From Halalkalibacter hemicellulosilyticusJCM 9152 (GTDB taxonomy: Bacteria; Bacillota; Bacilli; Bacillales; Bacillaceae_D), in the NCBI RefSeq assembly GCF_000513115.1, contig NZ_BAUU01000007.1, positions 62,001 through 126,000 on the forward strand: a stretch of 64,000 bases of DNA. The letters are read 5' to 3'. The notes below the pieces were generated by a model that had not been told where the DNA came from, made no database searches, and saw only the letters and a program-made list of their open reading frames with translations. Positions within the stretch are counted from its first letter, which is position 1. Each line of letters opens with the position of its first letter. Shown here piece after piece: positions 16,929 to 24,999 of the stretch. Position numbers and translations under genes: made by a program.

Positions 16929-17399
16929 ATGAACGTAAACGAGATCATGAATGTTACGATGCAACTAGCCTATGAAAATAGTAGGGATCAAAAAGGTGGA
17001 CCGTTTGCAGCAGTAATCGTTAAAGATGGAAAAATCATTGCAGAAGGAACAAATGAAGTTACATCAAAGAAAGATCCGACGGCTCATGCAGAGATTCAAG
17101 CCATTCGTTCTGCCTGTGAACGGTTAAATGATTTCCAATTACGAAACTGTCACATCATTACAAGCTGTGAACCATGTCCAATGTGTTTAGGAGCAATCTA
17201 TTGGGCGAGACTTGAATCCGTCTATTATTATTATACGAGGGAAGATGCTGCTAAAATTGGCTTTGACGATCAATTTATCTATGATCAAATATCTCTATCG
17301 TTAAATAATCGCACCATTAAAATGAAGAAAGTTGATGGTCTTATCCATTATCAACCGTTTGAATTATGGAAAGAAACAGAAAATCGAATTGAATATTAG
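16929..17399 (+). CDS. guaD: Guanine deaminase (GuaD-like nucleoside deaminase)
   Basis: 156 residues, the same as B. subtilis GuaD. CDA-fold zinc site: His and catalytic Glu in PTAHAEIQAIRSAC (residues about 51-64), and the two cysteines in TSCEPCPMCLGAIYWAR (about 80-96). The C-terminal part has the GuaD-type DAAKIGFDDQFIYDQI segment used in domain swapping, and the chain ends IEY. The enzyme converts guanine to xanthine and ammonia for purine salvage or nitrogen supply. A tRNA adenosine deaminase (TadA) is less likely because of the conserved GuaD tail. Single gene followed by a terminator. Confidence 0.85.
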   Translation: MNVNEIMNVTMQLAYENSRDQKGGPFAAVIVKDGKIIAEGTNEVTSKKDPTAHAEIQAIRSACERLNDFQLRNCHIITSCEPCPMCLGAIYWARLESVYYYYTREDAAKIGFDDQFIYDQISLSLNNRTIKMKKVDGLIHYQPFELWKETENRIEY

Positions 17400-17412
17400 G
17401 ATGACGGATTCG

Positions 17413-17446
17413 TGCACCTCAATTGAAGCTAGCTGTTGAGGTGCAT
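17413..17446 (+). terminator. Terminator after guaD
   Basis: TGCACCTCAA and TTGAGGTGCA form a ten-base-pair stem, followed by TTATTAT. Confidence 0.7.
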
Positions 17447-17602
17447 TATTATGCCTTAGACTTACACGCTATTGACTGAAAAGAATTTCTAGTTTCGAAT
17501 GATTTATGCTTTTGTTATCGGATGATCTTTAGTAAAATGAATAAAATCTTGTTAATGATTTCATTCCCTATTGAATTGTTTTCATTTGGAGAAGGAGTAC
17601 TT

Positions 17603-18976
17603 ATGTCGAATGCTAATGTGAAACATGTATCTTTAATTGCAGTTACATGGCCTATATTCATTGAATCATTGCTTCACTTTTCGTTACGTACTGCCGATAC
17701 ATTTATGCTAAGTCAAGTGTCTGATGAAGCGGTAGCTGCAGTTGGAGTAGCGAATCAAATCATTATGTTTATGTTTTTTTTGTTTCAATTTATTGCTACT
17801 GGCACTTCGGTCGTTATTGCTCAGTATATTGGTGCAAAAAAATATGGAGAAATTAGAAAGTACACAGGTAATGGTATTTTCATTAATTTTATATTTGGGT
17901 TACTTGTAGCTATCGTTCTCATTGTATGCAGTTCTCCGTTACTCAGTATTTTTCAATTAGATCAAGAGCTATTTTCTCAAGCACAATTATTTTTAATGAT
18001 TGTTGGTGGAGCGCTTGTTTTTCAAGCGATGATTGTTACGATGTCTGTTGTAATCCAAACTCACGGTTTTACAAAGGAAACGATGTATGTAAGTGGTGGA
18101 ATGAACATCATTAATATTTTTGGGAATTATTTGTTTATTTATGGAGCGTTTGGCTTTCCACAATGGGGGGTTCTCGGAGTTGCGATTTCAACGGCAACTA
18201 GTCAATTTCTTGCTCTTATTGCATTTGCATTTGTTTTGTATTATCGAGTCAACCTTCGCTTAACTTGGAATGACTTTAGCCATATTCAGAAAGAACGATT
18301 AAAAAAAGTATTAAGCATTGGAATTCCTTCATCAATGACAATCATTTCATATTCTAGCAGTCAAATAGTGACTACTGCATTTATTACGTTACTTGGTACT
18401 CAAATGCTAGCTACGAGAATTTATACGCTTAATGTTCTGTTCTTTGTTATGGTGTTGGGGATTTCTCTCGGTAGAGGGTCACAAATTTTGACTGGACGAT
18501 TAATTGGTGCAGGGAAAATGGAAGAGGCGTATCGTCAAGGGATTCGAAATACACGCTGGAGTATGGCTCTTGCTTTAGCGATGACAGTACTTATTGTTCT
18601 TGTTCGTGAACCATTACTTAGCCTTTTCTCTTCAGACCCTGAAATTATTCAAATGGGAGCAATGTTACTATTAATGGGCTTCTTATTAGAGCCGGGCCGC
18701 TGTTTGAATTTAGTATATGGCGCTACTTTGCAAGCGGCTGGAGATGCTCGTTACTTAATGCTCGTGTCCATGCTCGTTATTTGGATGTTTAGTGTTCCTC
18801 TTTATTACATTCTAGGTATTCATTTTGGCTGGGGGCTAATAGGAATTTGGGTTGCTTTTATTGCAGATGAATGGGTTCGTGGCCTTGCGTTATGGGCAAG
18901 ATGGCGTACGAGAAAGTGGGAGGAAAAGGCTTTAGTCAAACATGGAAAGCAGGAGAAAGTAGATACGGCTTCATAG
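17603..18976 (+). CDS. MATE family multidrug/cation antiporter
   Basis: 457 residues from ATG 17603, which has AGAAGGAG eight bases upstream; an upstream in-frame ATG at 17522 lacks a ribosome site and adds a spurious tail. Twelve membrane helices in two MatE halves: TWPIFIESLLHFSLRTADTFMLSQ opens the first, and a second LSIGIPSSMTIISY segment opens the other. MATE proteins use Na+ or H+ gradients to export cationic drugs or metabolites. No regulator is adjacent. Transcribed alone, with a strong terminator after it. Confidence 0.9.
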   Translation: MSNANVKHVSLIAVTWPIFIESLLHFSLRTADTFMLSQVSDEAVAAVGVANQIIMFMFFLFQFIATGTSVVIAQYIGAKKYGEIRKYTGNGIFINFIFGLLVAIVLIVCSSPLLSIFQLDQELFSQAQLFLMIVGGALVFQAMIVTMSVVIQTHGFTKETMYVSGGMNIINIFGNYLFIYGAFGFPQWGVLGVAISTATSQFLALIAFAFVLYYRVNLRLTWNDFSHIQKERLKKVLSIGIPSSMTIISYSSSQIVTTAFITLLGTQMLATRIYTLNVLFFVMVLGISLGRGSQILTGRLIGAGKMEEAYRQGIRNTRWSMALALAMTVLIVLVREPLLSLFSSDPEIIQMGAMLLLMGFLLEPGRCLNLVYGATLQAAGDARYLMLVSMLVIWMFSVPLYYILGIHFGWGLIGIWVAFIADEWVRGLALWARWRTRKWEEKALVKHGKQEKVDTAS

Positions 18977-18985
18977 TATAGTATC

Positions 18986-19028
18986 GGTATTACAAAGGAT
19001 TAAAACCTTCCTTTGTAATACCTTTTTT
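18986..19028 (+). terminator. Terminator after MATE gene
   Basis: GGTATTACAAAGGA pairs perfectly with TCCTTTGTAATACC; then TTTTTT. The following 19029-19360 stretch is very AT-rich with no supported gene. Confidence 0.85.
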
Positions 19029-19368
19029 AGTTGGAAATTGAGATTGTATGATCAAATAACTAATAAATTAGTTAAATTAATGGCGTATATCGTAAACAAT
19101 AAAGTTAAATAATAAGATAAAAAATTTTGATTGCTTTATAGAATTATTTTTATAGTTTTTAATGTGAATTGTTTGAACTCCTAGTATAATAGACAAAAAA
19201 GTAGTTGTGATTACTTTGAAATGACCATATAAAGCTGTAGTTCAATTAATTATTATATTAGTTTATTATAAACTAAAGTATTAATTATAATCAAAATATT
19301 AATTATTAATAAAAATGATGAAAAAAGTATTGCTAATCATAATAGAGTTATATATAATACTAACAACA

Positions 19369-19456
19369 GCTCATAAGTACAAATTTTGTATTAAGCGTTT
19401 TCAATTATTAACATGTTCGTACAATGTTGAGAAGGAAGTTATTTGTACTTTTTCGA
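19369..19456. promoter_or_regulatory. AraR-like operators and a cre-like site upstream of the arabinoside operon
   Basis: Compared with the B. subtilis AraR consensus ATTTGTACGTACAAAT: 19369-19384 has the right half GTACAAAT exactly; 19411-19426 is ACATGTTCGTACAATG; 19441-19456 has the left half ATTTGTAC exactly. The first and second are 42 bases apart (four helical turns), suited to cooperative binding. Between them ATTAAGCGTTTTCA (19390-19403) matches the CcpA cre consensus at 12 of 14 positions. Expected effect: induction by arabinose and repression by preferred sugars. Confidence 0.6.
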
Positions 19457-19591
19457 TAAATAAGAGGCTTGTCAATGATCATTATTTAGAATGTAAACGA
19501 TATCAACTATTATTCTACTAAGTTGGAGTTAGGCCATCTATTTTATCGACTGAGCGAGTTAAATCGAGATATGTAACAAGGGGGAAGAAAC

Positions 19592-20863
19592 ATGAAAAAT
19601 CCAATGAAATTTTTGTTAGGGCTTTCTTTGCTTGTCGTTGTGTTAGTAGGTTGCGGTGGGAATAAGAATCAGGTTGAGTTTTGGACACCGTTAACCGGTG
19701 AAGATGGAGCTAATATGGACGCTCTCGTTCAGGCCTTTAATGAAACAGAGCCAGAATTTGAAGTGAATCACGTCGTGACCTCTGATCTATATACGAATCT
19801 TTACACTGTATTGAACTCTGGAAGCGGTATACCTGATTTAACGTTGATTCATGCCGATCGTGTTCCGAACTTTGTAAATCAAGGTTTATTAGAGTCGATG
19901 GATGAAGTGATGTCTCAGCAACCTGAATTAAGAGAAGAGAATTATATTGAAGAAGCTTGGAACTCTGGGGTTGTTGATGGAACCGTTTATACGATTCCAT
20001 TGGATATTCATAGTAGCGCGATGTATTACAATCAAGACCTTTTAGAGAAATATGGCGTTGAACATTGGCTTGACGATGATGTTGTGACATTTGATGAAAT
20101 GCTTGAACTTCAAGGTCAAATGGATGAAGGGCAATATGTATTAAATGATGCGTTGTTAGGTTGGGTTGTTTTAGCGCAAATCCAAAACCTCGGTGGAGAC
20201 GTCGAAGATGAAAATGGAGACCCTGCTGTTAATACTCCTGAAATGCGAGAAGCGATTGAAGCGATTAAACAATTAGCAGATGCTGGATTAATGACACCGT
20301 ATGGTGAAGATGGTTATTTATCATTCCAAGCAGGTGATGTTATCTTTTCAACGGATGGTACGTGGAGCTCACTTGGACACGGTATGGTGGAAGATTTAAA
20401 CTTTGGCGTGACGAATGTATATGCATTTGAACCAGAGGTGTTCCATAATCGTGCTTCATCACACTTATTCTCGATGTTGAAAAGTGAAGATCGAACAGAT
20501 GAAAAAGTAGCAGTCATTGCTGATTTCTTAGAGTTTATTCGTGAAAACTCTATTGAGTGGGCTGAAGCTGGTCAAATTGTTGCCAGTGTCGATGTAATTG
20601 AAAGTCCTGAATATGCCAACTATATGCAGTCATTCTTTACCTCAACAGAGCAACAAATGGAAGCTCTTCACATTTATACGTATGAGCATTATCCGTATGT
20701 AGCAGAAGCAATTGATACGTACGTCGCTGATCTTGTTCATGGAGAGATGGATATTGATCAAGGATTAGCGGAAATGCAGTCATTTGTAGTTGATCGAGTC
20801 GAACAGGGCACATTAGATCTAGAAAATGTAATTGAAGAGCTTGAAGAAGCAGAAGAGGAATAG
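19592..20863 (+). CDS. Sugar ABC transporter substrate-binding lipoprotein (AraN-like)
   Basis: 423 residues. Lipoprotein signal with lipobox LVGC (Cys near residue 21), then an extracellular solute-binding family 1 fold (VEFWTPLTGEDGANMDALVQAFNE, typical strand and helix; NSGSGIPDLTLIHADRV hinge region). The C terminus is an acidic tail (ELEEAEEE). It would bind an oligosaccharide outside the cell. The gene order binding protein - two permeases - arabinofuranosidase, with AraR-like sites upstream, points to arabino-oligosaccharides, as in B. subtilis araNPQ-abfA. It has a GGGGGAAG ribosome site. Confidence 0.85.
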   Translation: MKNPMKFLLGLSLLVVVLVGCGGNKNQVEFWTPLTGEDGANMDALVQAFNETEPEFEVNHVVTSDLYTNLYTVLNSGSGIPDLTLIHADRVPNFVNQGLLESMDEVMSQQPELREENYIEEAWNSGVVDGTVYTIPLDIHSSAMYYNQDLLEKYGVEHWLDDDVVTFDEMLELQGQMDEGQYVLNDALLGWVVLAQIQNLGGDVEDENGDPAVNTPEMREAIEAIKQLADAGLMTPYGEDGYLSFQAGDVIFSTDGTWSSLGHGMVEDLNFGVTNVYAFEPEVFHNRASSHLFSMLKSEDRTDEKVAVIADFLEFIRENSIEWAEAGQIVASVDVIESPEYANYMQSFFTSTEQQMEALHIYTYEHYPYVAEAIDTYVADLVHGEMDIDQGLAEMQSFVVDRVEQGTLDLENVIEELEEAEEE

Positions 20864-20873
20864 ATGTACGTAA

Positions 20874-20906
20874 GTAATGTGCCATTTCTTTTGAATGGCA
20901 CATTAC
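20874..20906 (+). other. Intercistronic stem-loop after the binding-protein gene
   Basis: GTAATGTGCCATT and AATGGCACATTAC form a perfect 13-base-pair stem with a seven-base loop, 11 bases after the stop codon. Such structures in binding-protein operons protect the upstream mRNA or partly terminate, so the binding protein is made in excess over the permeases. Confidence 0.7.
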
Positions 20907-20932
20907 TTTTAAACAAAGGAGGTTGTATAACG

Positions 20933-21814
20933 GTGAAGAAAAAGATCAATTGGGCTCCGCTTGCCTTTATTGGCCCCCATCTCATTTTATTTATCGTCTT
21001 TATTTTAATACCGTCTGTTTACGGTATTTATGCGTCTTTCACAAGGTGGAACATGGTATCTGAACCAGTATGGGTTGGTTTAGACAATTATCGCACTCTT
21101 CTCTTTAATGAAGAATCGACCTTTTATCGTCAATTCTTTAATGGGATGAAGAATACGTTTATTTTTGTCTTCTTTAGCGTTCCATTTATGATTATTATAC
21201 CATTATTAATTGCCGCTTCATTGGAACATAAAGAAGTGAAAATGAAAAATCTCTTTCAGACACTCATCTTTATTCCAGGTCTTATTTCCATATCTGCAGC
21301 AGCTCTTATTTGGTCTCTTATTTTCAATCGACAATTAGGAATTGTAAATAATTTGTTTGGATCTGATGTCGTTTGGACTGCTACTCAACCTTACGCTTGG
21401 ATTACGATTGTCGTTATTACGATATGGGCTGGTATTGGTGGTAATATGATTATTTATCGTGCGTCTATTAGTAGTGTGTCTGAGGAATTATATGAGTCAG
21501 CAGAAATTGATGGTGCAGGACCTGTCCGTAAGTTTTTCAGTATTACGTTACCGTCTATTCAGTTTCCGTTAATATATACACTCATTATGACAACGGCAGG
21601 TGCTTTTAATGTCTTTGCTCAACCATTAATGATGACAGATGGTGGACCTAGACAAAGTACGACCGTATTAATGATGTATATTCGTGATTTGGCATTTAGT
21701 CATGGTGAATCGATTGCGGGTATGGCTTCGGCAATGGCTGTATTACTTGGGTTAGTTATTTTAGTTATCTCTGCAATTCAGTATTATTTAATGAATCGCC
21801 ATTCCACTTCCTAA
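20933..21814 (+). CDS. Sugar ABC transporter permease (AraP-like)
   Basis: 293 residues from GTG 20933, chosen because AAAGGAGG lies 10 bases upstream; the ATG at 20864 would translate through the stem-loop. Six membrane helices. The ATPase-contact EAA loop is ESAEIDGAGPVRKFFSITLP (near residue 190). MalF/UgpA type. Forms a heterodimer with the next gene product. No ATP-binding gene is present in the operon, as in B. subtilis where MsmX is shared among several sugar importers. Confidence 0.88.
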   Translation: MKKKINWAPLAFIGPHLILFIVFILIPSVYGIYASFTRWNMVSEPVWVGLDNYRTLLFNEESTFYRQFFNGMKNTFIFVFFSVPFMIIIPLLIAASLEHKEVKMKNLFQTLIFIPGLISISAAALIWSLIFNRQLGIVNNLFGSDVVWTATQPYAWITIVVITIWAGIGGNMIIYRASISSVSEELYESAEIDGAGPVRKFFSITLPSIQFPLIYTLIMTTAGAFNVFAQPLMMTDGGPRQSTTVLMMYIRDLAFSHGESIAGMASAMAVLLGLVILVISAIQYYLMNRHSTS

Positions 21815-21861
21815 GTGTCGTGTAGAATTTTAATTGATCAAGAAAGGTAGGGATAACCAAA

Positions 21862-22707
21862 ATGTTTGAAAATATAAAAGTGTCAAAGTATTTATCGTAT
21901 CTCTTTTTGATTATCGTGAGTGCGATTTGGGTCATACCTGTATTGTATGGGATTACGACTTCCTTTCGTTCTCAGACAGAAGTTGTTAGCTCAGGATTCC
22001 GGTTGTTACCGGTGAATTGGATCGTTGATAACTATGTGGCGATTTTAGAAAACACGTCTACTGCACCTATTCTTCAGTGGATATGGAATTCCATTTTTAT
22101 TGCGACAACACATACCCTGCTAGTTGTTATTGTCATTGCGATTACAGGATATGGTTATACCCGTATGAATTTTAAAGGACGAGATGTGTTATTCTTTACA
22201 TTACTAGCGATTTCCTTTTTTCCAAATGTCGTTAATATTATTCCGTCTTATATGATCATTGATATATTAGGCTGGGTCAATACACCGTGGGCGATGATTG
22301 TTCCAGGGGTAGCAGGAATGGCTAACATATTCCTAGTGAGACAGTTTATGAAGGGGATTCCTAAAGAGTTAGATGAATCTGCGCGAGTTGATGGTGCAAG
22401 TGACTTTAGGATTTTTATTAGTATTATTGTACCACTAATTAAACCAATTCTTATTGTTTGTGGTTTGTTCTCGTTTGTAGGTTCATGGAATGATTTCTTA
22501 TGGCCAGTTATTGTTTATACCGATGTTCAGAAGATGCCAGTAACGGCAGGTTTATTATTACTTCAAGACGTGTATGGTAACTACCGGATGATTGGACAAT
22601 TAATGGGATCGGCGATCTTAGCAATTATTCCAACGTTATTGTTGTTTTTCTTTGCTCAGAAATATTTTGTTCAAGCGATTAAATTAAATGCAGGTTTGAA
22701 AGGGTAA
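21862..22707 (+). CDS. Sugar ABC transporter permease (AraQ-like)
   Basis: 281 residues, MalG/UgpE type, six membrane helices. The EAA loop is DESARVDGASDFRIFISIIVP (near residues 173-193), and the chain ends FVQAIKLNAGLKG, the usual G-x-x-K-G tail of this class. Ribosome site AAAGGTAGGG. Partners the upstream permease. Confidence 0.9.
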   Translation: MFENIKVSKYLSYLFLIIVSAIWVIPVLYGITTSFRSQTEVVSSGFRLLPVNWIVDNYVAILENTSTAPILQWIWNSIFIATTHTLLVVIVIAITGYGYTRMNFKGRDVLFFTLLAISFFPNVVNIIPSYMIIDILGWVNTPWAMIVPGVAGMANIFLVRQFMKGIPKELDESARVDGASDFRIFISIIVPLIKPILIVCGLFSFVGSWNDFLWPVIVYTDVQKMPVTAGLLLLQDVYGNYRMIGQLMGSAILAIIPTLLLFFFAQKYFVQAIKLNAGLKG

Positions 22708-22774
22708 AGCCTTCATATTCACAAGGATGCATAGTACTCTTCAACTGACTACGACTGCAAAGGACTGATTACTA

Positions 22775-23206
22775 TTGGGTGCTAGTGTGAAAGTAAGTAG
22801 AAAGCTAGAACGATCCTTTATCATCATTGGTGCAGCATGGAACCTTGTGATTGCGCTCGTTACGATGTTTCAATATTATACATGGTTTCAACGAGAAGGA
22901 GCCCTCAAACTAGAAGAGACAGATATGAATACGATGATCGCAGGATCGCAAATGGTGAATAATGTTTTACAAGTGATCCTAATCTATTCTTTATTTCTCT
23001 TTGTTGGTGCAATTGTAAATTTCTTAATTGCTGTTAAATTACAGGATGACGAAATTCAATATAAAGTATTGATATGGATAGGTGTTTGGGCTGCTATCAT
23101 GCTTACGATGACGGATATTATTGCCTTTGCCTTGTATTCCATTGCCTTTGTTATGTATGTAGCAAAGAATAAAGCGATTAGATTAGCTCATACGAACCCC
23201 CATTAG
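22775..23206 (+). CDS. Four-helix membrane protein of unknown function
   Basis: 143 residues from TTG 22775, or 139 from an in-frame GTG at 22787; neither has a strong ribosome site, so the start is uncertain. Four hydrophobic segments (about 14-33, 58-80, 93-110 and 113-131) with loops rich in charged residues (LQDDEIQYK). No family recognised. It lies inside the arabinoside operon, between the importer and abfA, which suggests an accessory role, but an AraR-like site just after it shows that abfA may also have its own promoter. Confidence 0.6.
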   Translation: MGASVKVSRKLERSFIIIGAAWNLVIALVTMFQYYTWFQREGALKLEETDMNTMIAGSQMVNNVLQVILIYSLFLFVGAIVNFLIAVKLQDDEIQYKVLIWIGVWAAIMLTMTDIIAFALYSIAFVMYVAKNKAIRLAHTNPH

Positions 23207-23218
23207 TAGCGTTAATGA

Positions 23219-23234
23219 TATTGTACGTACAAAA
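23219..23234. promoter_or_regulatory. AraR-like operator before abfA
   Basis: TATTGTACGTACAAAA matches ATTTGTACGTACAAAT at 13 of 16 positions, including the whole central TTGTACGTACAAA. It is 30 bases before the abfA start, so it could block transcription of abfA directly. Confidence 0.7.
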
Positions 23235-23264
23235 GAAGATAAAACAAATAGGATGGAGGGAGAC

Positions 23265-24751
23265 ATGATGACAAACAAAGTCATTATTAATACAGATGTT
23301 TCAAAGGGAAAGATTAATAAAAATATTTATGGGCACTTTGCTGAGCACCTCGGTAGATGTATTTATGAGGGGTTTTGGGTCGGCGAAGATTCGAATATCG
23401 AGAATACAAATGGAATTAGAAATGATGTGGTAGAAGCATTAAAAAACATTAACATTCCAGTTCTCCGTTGGCCGGGAGGGTGTTTTGCTGATGAATATCA
23501 TTGGAAGGATGGAGTAGGTCCAAGAGCAGATCGAAAGAGAATGGTTAATACGCACTGGGGCGGGGTCGTTGAAAATAATCATTTTGGTACACATGAATTT
23601 ATGATGTTATGTGAGATGTTAGGAGCAGAACCGTATATTTGTGGAAACGTAGGTAGTGGAACAGTTCAAGAAATGTCAGAGTGGGTTGAATATATGACCT
23701 TTGATGGCGAATCACCGATGGCGAATTGGAGAAACGAAAATGGTCGTAAAGAGCCATGGTCATTAACATATTTCGGTGTAGGTAATGAAAATTGGGGTTG
23801 TGGTGGAAACATGCGCCCTGAGTTTTATGCTGATTTATATCGTCAATTTCAGACGTATGTACGTAATTACGGCGATAACAAAATTTATAAAATTGCCGGT
23901 GGTGCTAATGTTGATGATTACCGTTGGACGGAGGTACTTATGCGTGAAGCCGCTCATTTAATGGATGGATTAAGTCTACATTATTATGTTCATCCTCACG
24001 GCTTTTGGAATAAAGGCTCGGCATTAGATGCTCGTGAAGAGGAATGGTTTATTACGATGAAGAAGGCTCTTCATATGGATGAGTTGATTTCTAAACATTC
24101 AACGATTATGGATAAGTATGATCCAGATAAGCGAGTTGGAATGATTATTGATGAGTGGGGAACATGGTTTGATGTTGAACCAGGTACAAATCCTGATTTT
24201 TATATCAGCAAAATACGATTCGTGATGCATTAGTTGCCGGGTTGCATTTTAACATTTTTCACGAACATAGTGACCGAGTTCAAATGGCTAATATAGCTCA
24301 AACGGTTAATGTTCTTCAGGCAATGGTATTAACTGAAGGCGAAAAGATGATCTTAACGCCGACTTATCACGTGTTTGAAATGTACAAAGTTCATCAAGAT
24401 GCCGAAAAGTTAGATTTATCGATTGAAACCGATACGTATCGACTAAATGATGAGGATTTACCATCAGTCAGTGCAACAGCTTCAAAGGATGTGAATGGAA
24501 AGATTCATCTTAGCCTCTGTAACTTGAATCCAAATGAACAATCAAAGGTTACAGTTGAATTACGAGGGATAACAGGTGTTGAAGCTATTGAAGGGCGTGT
24601 ATTAACAGCTGATGAGAGAAATGCTCATAATACTTTTAATAACCCTGAAAATGTAAAGCCAGTTGCGTTTGAAGGTTACGAGTTGAGTGGTGACCAATTA
24701 ACAGTTACGTTACCGAATATGGCAGTTGTAGCTTTAACAATCGATTGTTGA
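23265..24751 (+). pseudogene. abfA: GH51 alpha-L-arabinofuranosidase, single-base frameshift
   Basis: The two frames together encode about 495 residues, the normal size for GH51. Start at ATG 23265 (GGAGGG before it). Acid/base Glu is in [11 protein letters not shown] and the nucleophile Glu in [10 protein letters not shown]. The first frame runs off after GTNPDF; the second resumes as [18 protein letters not shown] and continues through the C-terminal beta domain to 24751. One extra T in the T5 run at 24197-24201 restores [10 protein letters not shown]. All catalytic residues lie before or at the break and both halves are otherwise intact, so this may be a sequencing error. The enzyme acts in the cytoplasm on imported arabino-oligosaccharides. 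Confidence 0.85.
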
Positions 24752-24782
24752 AACTAAGAATATAGTTTAATATGCTGATCAT

Positions 24783-24822
24783 AAAGCCACTGAAAAGATA
24801 CGATGTCTTTTTCAGTGGCTTT
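24783..24822. repeat. Mobile-hairpin family copy, possible abfA terminator
   Basis: AAAGCCACTGAAAAGA and TCTTTTTCAGTGGCTTT form a near-perfect 16-base-pair stem. No flanking duplication is seen. It lies 32 bases after abfA and may now serve as its terminator. The remaining bases to 24999 are AT-rich with nothing supported beyond the ribosome site AGGGAGGGG of the next gene. Confidence 0.6.
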
Positions 24823-24999
24823 ACGCTTTTAAATTTTATATCGTATTTTTTCATTATTATAATTATTTTAACTCTTTTTACCTATTAAAAAACATTACAA
24901 TGAGGTAGAATATAGTAAAAATATAGGTTTATTTGACTAAATTGAATGAATGTATGGTCACTGGTATATTAAAAATGAATAAGAAAAGGGAGGGGAACA

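Noticed and set aside
19315-19521. Open frame of 68 codons upstream of the arabinoside operon
   Set aside because: Composition is that of AT-rich noncoding DNA, no ribosome site, and the AraR-like and cre-like sites lie within it.
24242-24751. Separate gene for the second half of the arabinofuranosidase
   Set aside because: No ribosome site, and the sequence continues the GH51 fold directly after a one-base shift.
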